Below are positions 1-7,350 of a stretch of 64,000 bases of DNA, piece by piece. Location: positions 5,420 to 69,419 of the forward strand of contig JBCDIQ010000001.1 of assembly GCA_039024295.1 (NCBI GenBank). The letters run 5' to 3'. Origin of the DNA: JBCDIQ01 sp039024295. Its GTDB lineage: Bacteria > Bacteroidota > Bacteroidia > J057. The notes beneath the pieces were generated by a model. It was not told the origin of the DNA and did not search any database. It saw only the letters and a program-made list of their open reading frames with translations. Each line of letters begins with the position of its first letter. Position 1 is the stretch's first letter. Both the position numbers and the translations under genes were made by a program.

Positions 1-126
1 GCCCGACTTGCCCATTCGCCTGAGCTTAGGCATGAGTTGGTGGCTAAAGGCAGGCTTCAGCGAGCGAATTTTTCCTGGGATAAAACCTATGAGCGGGTTT
101 GGGGAGAGTTGGAGAAATGGCTGTGA
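1..126 (+). CDS. Glycosyltransferase (family 4-like), C-terminal end only
   Basis: Frame 1 is open from the window edge to TGA at 124-126 and gives 41 residues. They include ELRHELVAKG and RANFSWDKTYERVW. This is the usual end of GT-B family 4 glycosyltransferases, where a loop-helix 'L...G..RA..FSW.KT' precedes the closing helix. The start and the catalytic region lie outside the window, so donor and acceptor cannot be named. It converges on msrB with a 15-base gap. The assignment rests on a short C-terminal motif only. Confidence 0.6.
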   Translation, partial: ARLAHSPELRHELVAKGRLQRANFSWDKTYERVWGELEKWL

Positions 127-141
127 AATATCTGGACGAGA

Positions 142-600
142 TTACCCCTCCACTTCTTCCTTTTCATCTAACTTAATGGACTCTGAATTGATGCAAAACC
201 GCAGTCCACTCGGCGCAGGGCCATCAGGGAATACATGGCCTAAATGACCATCACATACATTGCACATCACCTCAACCCGTACCATGCCATGGGAAATATC
301 TTTCTCGTACTTGATGACATTGTCCCGAATGGGTTCGGTAAAACTGGGCCAACCGGAGCGGGAGTCAAACTTCAAGCCTGAATCAAATAGTGGCGTCCCA
401 CAGCAAATGCAACTGTACTTACCTGCTGCATATACATTGCATAATTCACCGGAAAAAGGAGCTTCAGTTCCTTTTCGGCGGGTAATGCGATATTGTTCCG
501 GGGTCAATTGTGCCTTCCACTCGGCATCTGTTTTTTCTACGCGCCGATCAGGAGCAGGGCTGCCGTTCTTGGCATATTTGATGACATCGTTCCAGTTCAT
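142..600 (-). CDS. msrB: Peptide-methionine (R)-S-oxide reductase MsrB
   Basis: Reduces the R-sulfoxide of oxidised methionine in proteins. The 152-residue product has the whole SelR/MsrB fold: zinc Cys pairs C64/C67 and C113/C116, the SGWPSF substrate loop (82-87), GHVFPDGP (121-128) and catalytic Cys136 in RFCIN. Cys54 is a candidate resolving cysteine. The frame is open further upstream to a GTG at 672, but family length and the ATG before NWNDVIKYA favour 600. It has no signal peptide, so it is probably cytoplasmic. It follows the anti-sigma-like gene by 72 bases on the same strand and may belong to that unit, which would suggest an oxidative-stress role (inference). Confidence 0.93.
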   Translation of the reverse strand: MNWNDVIKYAKNGSPAPDRRVEKTDAEWKAQLTPEQYRITRRKGTEAPFSGELCNVYAAGKYSCICCGTPLFDSGLKFDSRSGWPSFTEPIRDNVIKYEKDISHGMVRVEVMCNVCDGHLGHVFPDGPAPSGLRFCINSESIKLDEKEEVEG

Positions 601-672
601 GAGATATACTAGAGAAGTACGTTTTAGATTTATCAGGCCAATATAACGTATCTCTCCTCCATAATGTTCCAC

Positions 673-1458
673 TTATTTTCGTGCTTCTAGTAAAGCTTTT
701 GCCTGCTGCTGGAAGGGATGGGTATTGTCAGTTGAAATCACCTGAATCAAGGTATTGGCATCTTCAGTCCTATTTAACCCTATAAGGGATAATGCCTTAT
801 ACCAGTCCGCAGGTTTCTGGTATTTGGAACCAGACTGCTCTGATATCGAAGTGAGTATTTCAATCGCTTCTTGCCATCGATTTATTTTCATCAGGCTAAT
901 TGCCTCGAAAAATTCGATTTCCTGATCGCCTGCTTTCTGATTGAGGAAGTTGAATTTTTCTGCTGCCACTTCATAGTCCCCTGAATCATAATAGTAAAAA
1001 GCCTCTAACACCGACTTGGAAACAGTAGAATCTTCCGCTCCTCGCTGAATACGGTATTGCTCATTGGGGTACGGCTCAAAATGTGCTGCTAATAATTCCT
1101 CGTTACTCATGGATTGTGGGCGCAAAACATACACCAACCCGAGTAGCAAGACCACTGCTGCGGCAACCGCCCAGGCAGCATATTTTTGGAACATCGGCCT
1201 AACCTTCCCTGAGGCATCAGGTACCTGATTCGTTGAACGGGAAACAAATGTTTGGGCATCCAAGGCTTGTAAATCAGCCTTCAACTGGGCACGACCAGCG
1301 GACTGGAATGCCTGGAATAAATCCTGTTCAGCTTTGTACAAGGCTTGAAATTCGCTGTCCTTCAGCTTTTGCTCGAATGTGCGGGCCTCTTCTCCTGTCA
1401 ACTGCCCCAGCAGTTTTCGTTCGATTAAAGCTAAATTTTCAGGGGTATACACAGACAT
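673..1458 (-). CDS. Membrane-anchored TPR protein, probable anti-sigma factor
   Basis: 261 residues. The N-terminal about 85 residues are helical and charged (ENLALIERKLLGQLTGEEA resembles the start of zinc-less anti-sigma proteins). A single membrane segment lies at about 93-112 (AAWAVAAAVVLLLGLVYVL), followed by an outer part with TPR-like helices (YYYDSGDYEVAAEKFNFL; MKINRWQEAIEIL). It starts 13 bases after the stop of the ECF-type sigma gene on the same strand, the classic sigma/anti-sigma order. The cytoplasmic segment would bind the sigma factor and the TPR part would sense the periplasm. The role comes from position and topology, not from a diagnostic motif. Confidence 0.7.
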   Translation of the reverse strand: MSVYTPENLALIERKLLGQLTGEEARTFEQKLKDSEFQALYKAEQDLFQAFQSAGRAQLKADLQALDAQTFVSRSTNQVPDASGKVRPMFQKYAAWAVAAAVVLLLGLVYVLRPQSMSNEELLAAHFEPYPNEQYRIQRGAEDSTVSKSVLEAFYYYDSGDYEVAAEKFNFLNQKAGDQEIEFFEAISLMKINRWQEAIEILTSISEQSGSKYQKPADWYKALSLIGLNRTEDANTLIQVISTDNTHPFQQQAKALLEARK

Positions 1459-1470
1459 GGTAACTTGGGG

Positions 1471-2064
1471 TTAACGACCCAATTCTTCCTGGTATCGTTC
1501 TTTTATAATGGTACGCAACGACTTCATGCAACGATTTTTCTGGCTTTTGACCACATTGGTATTGTTATACCCCATGGTCGCCATGACAGACTCAGTTGCA
1601 TATTTGTGGTAGTACAACAAGGTGAGCAGTTTACGACAGGTTTCACCCAAGCCATCAATTGCTTGCTTGAGCACACGTTGACGATCCGTTAACTCCCATA
1701 GTACTTCGGGAGAAACTGGATCTATTTCTTCCTGCCGTTCAGCGTTCACATCAACCACGGGTTGACGCTTTTGTTGCTGAAACCGGTTCAGGATCATGAA
1801 CTTGCCAATCCCGAATAAATAGGTCCGAAGCTGGCTTTTCAGGTCCTTTACCTTGTTGTTTACCACATTTTCATAGAACGCGATGATGACATCCTGATAG
1901 ATATCACAAGCATCTTCTTCTGAGCAACGGTAGCTGCGAACTGCCCAACCAACAAACTCTTCTCGGTAGGCAACGTACACCCGGTTCAATTGCTCACGGT
2001 CGCCCTGCCGAATCGAATCGATCACTTGCTGCTGTTCTGCAGTGGAAATGTTGGCGACGTTCAT
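1471..2064 (-). CDS. RNA polymerase sigma factor, sigma-70 family (ECF-like)
   Basis: 197 residues with region 2 (FVGWAVRSY...EEDACDIYQDVIIAFYENV, the helix that contacts core polymerase and the -10 element) and region 4 near the C-terminus (ATESVMATMGYNNTNVVKSQKNRC, a helix-turn-helix). There is no region 1 or 3, as in ECF factors. The frame opens at a TTG at 2088; the ATG at 2064 (MNVANIS) is preferred. A TAGTTTTG -7 element lies 35 bases upstream. It is followed by the probable anti-sigma gene and then msrB. Targets are unknown. Confidence 0.85.
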   Translation of the reverse strand: MNVANISTAEQQQVIDSIRQGDREQLNRVYVAYREEFVGWAVRSYRCSEEDACDIYQDVIIAFYENVVNNKVKDLKSQLRTYLFGIGKFMILNRFQQQKRQPVVDVNAERQEEIDPVSPEVLWELTDRQRVLKQAIDGLGETCRKLLTLLYYHKYATESVMATMGYNNTNVVKSQKNRCMKSLRTIIKERYQEELGR

Positions 2065-2098
2065 GAAGTTGGTACCTTTATACCCCAATAAGTAAACA

Positions 2099-2106
2099 CA
2101 AAACTA
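2099..2106 (-). promoter_or_regulatory. Probable -7 element (TAGTTTTG) of the sigma-factor gene
   Basis: Minus-strand TAGTTTTG matches the Bacteroidota TAnnTTTG -7 consensus and would give a leader of about 30 bases before the ATG at 2064. No convincing TTG is seen at -33, so this rests on the -7 element alone. Confidence 0.4.
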
Positions 2107-2162
2107 GAAAAAACGTGAAATTGATCTCGTAAATTGTGCCGATATACTTACAAAGCTAAAGA

Positions 2163-2278
2163 AGTTTACGGTTTTCAGTGTGCAGTTTACAGTATTCGAG
2201 CTTTATAGCCACCCCACTGAAAACCGAAAACTGTTGAGCGAAGCGAAATCCCGCGAAGCGGGGAAAACTGATAACCTT
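2163..2278. repeat. Dispersed intergenic repeat made of 'gaaaactg/cagttttc' words
   Basis: The sigma-radA intergenic region holds ACTGAAAACCGAAAACTG (2216-2233) and GAAAACTGATAACC (2263-2276), with the inverted word GGTTTTCAGTG near 2170. The same two words, the first reverse-complemented, recur at 61731-61748 and 61781-61794. Such low-complexity intergenic words recur in Bacteroidota genomes. No coding potential was seen. Confidence 0.6.
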
Positions 2279-2297
2279 ACCTCCCCAATTTTACCTC

Positions 2298-3665
2298 ATG
2301 GCTAAAACCAAAACCATCTATGTCTGTCAGGAATGCGGCACCACTCACCTGAAGTGGCAAGGTCAATGTAGCGGCTGCGGAGCCTGGAATAGCCTTGTGG
2401 AAGAAGTTCAAGAACCGGCAGATAAGCGAAAATTAGATACGGGCACTCCTACTACAGGTCGAAGGCCACATACCTTGGCGGAAATTGAATCCACGGCAGA
2501 GAAGCGGATCGTCACGCCTGATGAGGAACTGAACCGTGTGTTGGGCGGAGGAATTGTCGAGGGATCTGTGATCTTGCTCGGGGGAGAGCCTGGAATTGGC
2601 AAGTCAACTTTATTGCTACAACTGGCGTTGCAGCTTTCACCGCTGAAAATATTATACATCTCTGGGGAAGAATCCGAGCAGCAGATCAAGATGCGCGCCC
2701 AGCGACTGCCCATCAGCAATGACCAATTATACGTTGCAGGCGAAACTAGCTTGGAACGCATTGCTGAGTATTACCGCTCTTTGCAACCCGACCTGTTGGT
2801 GATCGATTCCATTCAGACCATCCGCACAAATGTGCTGGAGTCTGCTCCCGGCAGCGTTTCCCAGGTGCGCGAGTCTGCGTCACAGCTTATCCGTATGGCA
2901 AAGGATGTGCGGGTGCCGGTATTCCTGGTGGGCCACATCACAAAGGAAGGGATGCTGGCCGGTCCCAAGGTACTGGAACATATGGTAGATACCGTCTTGA
3001 CCTTTGAGGGAGATCGCCACAATAATTATCGCATCATTCGGACAAGTAAAAACCGCTTTGGTAGTACAATGGAGATTGGCATCTACGAGATGCTGGCCCA
3101 TGGCTTGCGGGAGGTAAGCAATCCCTCCGAGATCTTTCTCTCTTCCGGCGAAGAACCCTTTAGCGGCGTAGCCATCTCTGCCACAATGGAGGGCATGCGT
3201 CCTTTGCTGATTGAAACCCAGGCACTGGCCACCCCCATGGCCTATGGTACCGCCCAACGTTCCGCTACGGGGTTCGACCTCCGCAGGTTGAATATGCTAC
3301 TGGCTGTGATGGAGAAGCGTTGCGGCTTCAAAATGGGCACTAAGGATGTGTTTATCAACATTGCCGGTGGACTGAAAGTAGAAGACCCAGCCCTGGATTT
3401 GGCTCTGATTTGCGCAGTTATTTCCTCTCTGCACGATTTACCGCTGGCCCAAACAGTCGTCTTCGCAGCGGAAGTGGGACTATCCGGAGAAATTCGTCCG
3501 GTGAACCGCCTGGAAATGCGCATTGCGGAAGCGGAGAAACTAGGGTTCAAAACCATTTACGTAGCCCAGTCGCAGGCTGAGACCCTACAGAAAAAGTATA
3601 CCGATATTCAGGTAGTAGGGGCTGGGAAGCTAGAGGAGGTATTTCGGATGGTGTTTGCGCAGTGA
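2298..3665 (+). CDS. radA: DNA repair protein RadA (Sms)
   Basis: RecA-related ATPase that drives branch migration of recombination intermediates. The 455 residues match the usual length. In order: a four-cysteine zinc motif (CQECG at 10-14, CSGCG at 24-28); Walker A GEPGIGKST (96-104); Walker B LLVIDS; the RadA signature KNRFG (251-255); and a C-terminal Lon-like domain containing ATPMAYGTAQRSATGFD and VGLSGEIRPV. All key residues are present. It stands alone on the plus strand and starts at ATG 2298. Confidence 0.97.
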   Translation: MAKTKTIYVCQECGTTHLKWQGQCSGCGAWNSLVEEVQEPADKRKLDTGTPTTGRRPHTLAEIESTAEKRIVTPDEELNRVLGGGIVEGSVILLGGEPGIGKSTLLLQLALQLSPLKILYISGEESEQQIKMRAQRLPISNDQLYVAGETSLERIAEYYRSLQPDLLVIDSIQTIRTNVLESAPGSVSQVRESASQLIRMAKDVRVPVFLVGHITKEGMLAGPKVLEHMVDTVLTFEGDRHNNYRIIRTSKNRFGSTMEIGIYEMLAHGLREVSNPSEIFLSSGEEPFSGVAISATMEGMRPLLIETQALATPMAYGTAQRSATGFDLRRLNMLLAVMEKRCGFKMGTKDVFINIAGGLKVEDPALDLALICAVISSLHDLPLAQTVVFAAEVGLSGEIRPVNRLEMRIAEAEKLGFKTIYVAQSQAETLQKKYTDIQVVGAGKLEEVFRMVFAQ

Positions 3666-3724
3666 GGTTTTCGTCATTAAGATCGCCAGGTGTAAAGGGA
3701 CTCTCTACCTACTAAAGTATAGAT

Positions 3725-4150
3725 ATGTCAAAAAAATGGCCCTATAGGTTCGTGCTAGGGGGAATTATACTCCTTTTAGGACTTGCTTTAGGTATTCATT
3801 CACATACCCGTAAAGGTGTGGCCTTCCTGTTCTATGGCCAATCATATGACCAAGATTGTATCATCGCGGAGTTCTCGTTAAATAAGGAGAAAGTAATGCA
3901 GCAATTGAATTCGTGTGAATCAGGCGGCATTTTTGCGCTCCCAGCAATGGGGGGATTTGGGAGTGATTCTTATACAAGCCTTGATAGCCTGTATATCAAC
4001 CTATATGATCTGGATTGTGAATTGATCACCCGTAAGGCTGAACCCATTGACTTTTTATTCAAAAAGTGCATCACCATAGAATTTTATCCCAAGGTTAACT
4101 ACAACATTGAAGTCACAAGTCAATTTACCTGTGACAAACTGGATATTTAA
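3725..4150 (+). CDS. Hypothetical small membrane-anchored protein
   Basis: 141 residues, not recognised. Residues about 7-24 form one hydrophobic segment (YRFVLGGIILLLGLALGI) after a short basic N-terminus (MSKKWPYR), so the rest is likely periplasmic. The outer part has four well-spaced cysteines (DQDCII, NSCESG, DLDCEL, KKCIT) and a fifth in TCDKLDI. It begins 60 bases after radA and converges on the DUF2891 gene with an 8-base gap. A secreted protein anchored by an uncleaved signal is the simplest reading. Confidence 0.6.
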   Translation: MSKKWPYRFVLGGIILLLGLALGIHSHTRKGVAFLFYGQSYDQDCIIAEFSLNKEKVMQQLNSCESGGIFALPAMGGFGSDSYTSLDSLYINLYDLDCELITRKAEPIDFLFKKCITIEFYPKVNYNIEVTSQFTCDKLDI

Positions 4151-4158
4151 TGGCATCC

Positions 4159-5292
4159 TCAATGCTGGTCCAACGCATACACAGCAAAGGAGGCCAGCCA
4201 ATGCGTCCCCACATAATCTCCAGAAGCGATATGAGGCAAAGTTGCTTGAATGTGAGCTTCATAGGCCTCTTTCATCTTCTTTATTGCAGGATGTTTTTTG
4301 GGTAATTGCCGGGAGATACGACGCATGCACCATGCTCGGCTCAGGTTGAGGCCATCCAGGTGTACAATCTGAGGATCGCTGCGGTCGGCTACTTCGGCGG
4401 GCGTGAGCAACGGATGAGCTTTTCCTTTGGCAAGGCTGGGCAGAAAATGCTCAAACCATTCTGCAAATCCCTCCGGTCCCAGCACCCGTCCCATGAGATC
4501 CGCCTCTTGCAAACAAGGTGATAGGAAATCGGAGCCCCCCGGCTCCCACGATGCCGGACAATCGTTGTCTTCGAGAAAATAGGCGCGAGCAGTTTGTTCA
4601 AGCAAGTCCTGAAACTCCGTAAGCCCTCGAAAAGCAGCATAATCCCACGCAAAGGCGAGCCCAAAGGCGGTATTAGGATGTACGCCCGTACGAATCGGAT
4701 ACGTTTGCCGAGGCAAAAAATCCTGGTACCGCTCCACAATAGTGATGGTAAGGGGCTCCAGGTTTTTGGCAATTTCCTGCCCAAGGGGATCTTCCCAGCT
4801 TTCCACTTCCTGTGCCAGTTTAAGCAGCCATGCCCAGCCGTACGTTCGCTCAAAAGACTTTCGATTTTTCTGATGGAAATAAGCCGTCTCCTGCAGCAGG
4901 TTAGACCGGCTCAGGTTAGCCGCCAATGCCTTGCGGATTTCGTCTGCTTCAGGCATTTCAGGGTACAGCTTGAGCAGCCGCACCAGCATCCAATGCCCAT
5001 GTACAGCGGAATGCCAATCATAGCATCCATAAAAGGCTGGGTGTAACCTTCGGGGCTCCTGTAAATCTCCTGCTTCATTGATCACATGGCCCGGTTTGTA
5101 GGGGTACGGCTGCTGGATGCAACTTAATGCAAGCTTTGCAAAGTGTGAGGCACCCTCTTCGGTGAGTCGCCATTCGGCCCCTTCATGGGTGAGCAGTAAA
5201 GCAGTAGAATCCTGAGATTTCATGGGCAAAGATAATGTCAGCAGATTCAGAGCAGTAAGCAAAACCCCAGTAAAAAAAGAGAAAGGTTTCAT
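4159..5292 (-). CDS. DUF2891 family protein, exported
   Basis: 377 residues with an N-terminal signal peptide (FFTGVLLTALNLLTLSLPMKS). The mature part carries the DUF2891 hallmark CYDWHSAVHGHWMLVRLL (about 88-105) and later FERTYGWAWLLKL, GVHPNTAFGLAFAWDYA and a terminal YVGTHWLASFAVYAL. The fold predicted for this family is an all-helical toroid like glycoside hydrolases and lyases, but no activity is established. It is transcribed alone, convergent with the preceding small gene. Confidence 0.85.
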   Translation of the reverse strand: MKPFSFFTGVLLTALNLLTLSLPMKSQDSTALLLTHEGAEWRLTEEGASHFAKLALSCIQQPYPYKPGHVINEAGDLQEPRRLHPAFYGCYDWHSAVHGHWMLVRLLKLYPEMPEADEIRKALAANLSRSNLLQETAYFHQKNRKSFERTYGWAWLLKLAQEVESWEDPLGQEIAKNLEPLTITIVERYQDFLPRQTYPIRTGVHPNTAFGLAFAWDYAAFRGLTEFQDLLEQTARAYFLEDNDCPASWEPGGSDFLSPCLQEADLMGRVLGPEGFAEWFEHFLPSLAKGKAHPLLTPAEVADRSDPQIVHLDGLNLSRAWCMRRISRQLPKKHPAIKKMKEAYEAHIQATLPHIASGDYVGTHWLASFAVYALDQH

Positions 5293-5362
5293 AAGTACAT
5301 CTTAATACCTGAAATTATAGAAAATCTGGGGTTTGATGAGAAACTCTCCCTAAATTTCCCGC

Positions 5363-5713
5363 ATGAAACACATAAAACGCGCTGATCCTGTACTGGCCTC
5401 GCTGGACATAGCTGAGTCCCTTAAATATTACACCGAAAAACTGGGGTTTGTCGTCACATTTGAGTCGCCAGATTACGGCATCGTGATGCGAGATGGGGTC
5501 GAAATTCATTTTTGGCTGGCCGATGACAAAATTTATCCTGAAAGTACCAGCTGCTATGTTCGGGTGGAAGGGATAGAAGCACTATACGAAGAAGTCAAAG
5601 CCGCTGTGGAAATCCACCCCAATGGAAAGCTCGAAACCAAACCCTGGGGACAAAAGGAATTTGCCATTTCAGATGTGCACGGAAATTTGTTGCGCTTTGG
5701 GGAAGCAGGCTAA
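5363..5713 (+). CDS. VOC-family protein (glyoxalase / bleomycin-resistance fold)
   Basis: 116 residues with the paired beta-alpha-beta-beta-beta layout of vicinal-oxygen-chelate proteins: DIAESLKYYTEKLGFVVTFE, then VEIHFWLADD, then KPWGQKEFAISDVHGNLLRFGE with the usual terminal Glu region. The family includes drug-binding resistance proteins and metal-dependent lyases. The sequence resembles the bleomycin-binding type more than glyoxalase I. The substrate is unknown. It starts 70 bases from, and divergent to, the DUF2891 gene. Confidence 0.85.
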   Translation: MKHIKRADPVLASLDIAESLKYYTEKLGFVVTFESPDYGIVMRDGVEIHFWLADDKIYPESTSCYVRVEGIEALYEEVKAAVEIHPNGKLETKPWGQKEFAISDVHGNLLRFGEAG

Positions 5714-5754
5714 TAAGTTCTTTGGGGATGTAAGTTTTCTCTGTGATGGACCAG

Positions 5755-5804
5755 TTGGTTGATACAGGTAAAATTACTACTTTTTGGGTAGGTCTCACGT
5801 GAGA
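5755..5804 (+). promoter_or_regulatory. Promoter and 12-bp palindromic operator candidate of the hepT-mntA pair
   Basis: TTG (5755-5757), a 20-base spacer and TACTTTTT (5778-5785) approximate the Bacteroidota TTG/TAnnTTTG promoter with one mismatch. Just downstream, TCTCACGTGAGA (5793-5804) is a perfect 12-base palindrome, 17 bases before the mntA ATG. Its position around the transcription start suits an autorepression site, as is usual for toxin-antitoxin operons. Repression is inference. Confidence 0.4.
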
Positions 5805-5821
5805 ATGAATAAAGTAAGTTG

Positions 5822-6121
5822 ATGAATAAAGCAGCTATATTAAGTGCCCTATCCGAGAGCAGAACTGTCTTGAGAACACAATATAATATTGCAAGAATAG
5901 GGTTATTTGGCAGCTATGCTAGCAATGCCCCTAGGCATAACAGTGACATTGATCTTGTGATTGAATTGGAAGAGGGCAAAAGGCTTGGCTTCAAAGAATC
6001 CTTTGAGCTGGAAAAGTATCTTCAAGAAGTGTTAAAAACAAAACGGATAGATATTGTAAACTTAAAATACATTAATCCCCTTATCGAGCACGAGATGGCA
6101 CAATCAGTAGAGTATGTATGA
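5822..6121 (+). CDS. mntA: MntA-type antitoxin, minimal nucleotidyltransferase
   Basis: 99 residues from ATG 5822; the TTG just before it is unlikely to be used. It carries the pol-beta-like motif G30-S31-Y-A-(x7)-S-D-I-D-L with catalytic Asp42 and Asp44, and a third acidic residue in RIDIVNL. In characterised HepT/MntA pairs the MNT protein inactivates the HEPN ribonuclease by AMPylating its conserved Tyr. It overlaps the following hepT by 8 bases, so the two are surely co-expressed, and it is AT-richer than the radA and E1 regions. Confidence 0.88.
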   Translation: MNKAAILSALSESRTVLRTQYNIARIGLFGSYASNAPRHNSDIDLVIELEEGKRLGFKESFELEKYLQEVLKTKRIDIVNLKYINPLIEHEMAQSVEYV

Positions 6122-6539
6122 AAAGAAAAATCTCACTTATATCCTTACTGCCCTAGAAGCAATTGAGAAATGTTTTATCTACACGGATGGTATCGAATCT
6201 TCGGATGAATTTCTCGATCGAAATAATCAGATGAATTTTAATGCATGCCAAATTCTCCTTTTGGTCATTGGTGAGGAATCGAAAAAAATTGAAGAGAACC
6301 TGAAACATGAATACACAGATATTCCCTGGAGACTGATTTCCTCCCTGAGAAATAGGATAGCACATGATTATCGAAGTATTGATCCATACATTTCTTTTGA
6401 CATCATCAAAAACTACCTCCCAGAGTTGAAAGAGGTTCTAATTGATATGACACGAAAAGTACCGTTTGAAAGGCAACTGTTAGAAAAGGCCTTAAATACC
6501 TCTTATTACAAAAATATCAGATATCTTCTTGAACCGTAG
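6114..6539 (+). CDS. hepT: HepT-type toxin, HEPN ribonuclease (DUF86)
   Basis: 141 residues, all-helical HEPN protein. The RNase motif R79-x4-H84-x-Y86 (RNRIAHDY) is intact; Tyr86 is the residue AMPylated by MntA in studied pairs. LLLVIGEESKKIEENL (48-63) is the conserved DUF86 helix. Its ATG lies inside the mntA end. The C-terminus extends about 30 residues past the usual DUF86 end. It is expected to cleave RNA when not modified, for stress or phage-abortive functions. Activity is known for the family, not shown here. Confidence 0.88.
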   Translation: MYEKKNLTYILTALEAIEKCFIYTDGIESSDEFLDRNNQMNFNACQILLLVIGEESKKIEENLKHEYTDIPWRLISSLRNRIAHDYRSIDPYISFDIIKNYLPELKEVLIDMTRKVPFERQLLEKALNTSYYKNIRYLLEP

Positions 6540-6624
6540 TGCTGCCATGTCAGCTTACAAGTATTGGTGGATAACTCCCAAAATTTCTACTCAGCCCTTA
6601 GTTGTGTAGTATGATTGAACTCAC

Positions 6625-7269
6625 ATGACATTCCTAATCAACCGAACCTTACTTTTAGTAGCCATTAGCTTTTTAATTGCAATCCCAGTTACCGCCCAAA
6701 TGCCCGTCCACGAGGAACCTTACCATCAACCTGTGTGGCAAAATGAAGTGTTTCGACTGCTGGAAGTATTTGTTCCACCTGGTGACACCACTGCCTTTCA
6801 TCGACACGAACACCCGATTTGCTACATTGTGCTAAAGGGAAGCAAGCTCTTTTTGCAGCAACCTACCCAAAATGGCCGAACGGTCACCCTCCCTACAGGA
6901 TACGCCGGAACACAAGGCGGGAGTATAGACACCCCGTTCATCCACCGTTTTGCGAATGTGGGAACGCAGGAAGTTCAAATTTATGCCCTGGAGCGATTGA
7001 TACCCGGCACCAAGCCTACCGCAGATTCTGCCAACCTCGTTTTCCAACAGCGTGGGTTCACCTTGTACAAATTCTCTGTGCAACCAAAGTCAACGATAGA
7101 TGTCCCTTATGGTATGCTCATCGTAGCCGGCCCTCCGGGAAATGTATTCATCAAACAGCAAAGGCGCAGGAAGCGCTTGAAACGTGTATGGTTCCCTGTT
7201 AATCCCCAAAATGGCCCTGCCCAATTGGTGAGCAAAAAGAAATCAGCTGTGGTGTATGTGATCAGATAA
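6625..7269 (+). CDS. Secreted cupin-fold protein
   Basis: 214 residues with a signal peptide (LLLVAISFLIAIPVTAQ) and then a cupin core: VFVPPGDTTAFHRHEHPICYIVLKG carries the first-motif pattern G(x)5HxH, followed by TPFIHRFANVGTQEVQIYALE as a second motif with one His. The C-terminal third is basic (QQRRRKRLKRVW) and ends in a beta-rich piece. Cupins bind a metal and may be enzymes or sensors; no ligand can be named. It precedes the serine hydrolase gene by 81 bases. Confidence 0.65.
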   Translation: MTFLINRTLLLVAISFLIAIPVTAQMPVHEEPYHQPVWQNEVFRLLEVFVPPGDTTAFHRHEHPICYIVLKGSKLFLQQPTQNGRTVTLPTGYAGTQGGSIDTPFIHRFANVGTQEVQIYALERLIPGTKPTADSANLVFQQRGFTLYKFSVQPKSTIDVPYGMLIVAGPPGNVFIKQQRRRKRLKRVWFPVNPQNGPAQLVSKKKSAVVYVIR

Positions 7270-7350
7270 TGGAATGCTATCCCTTGATAAGTACCCACAA
7301 TTTTCTGGTAAGAAGCTTTACCTTGGCAACATCAACAACCTACTGCTTTT

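Noticed and set aside
8..247. 79-codon plus-strand ORF at the left edge
   Set aside because: Frame 1 over the same bases gives a recognisable glycosyltransferase end; this ORF then runs into msrB antisense.
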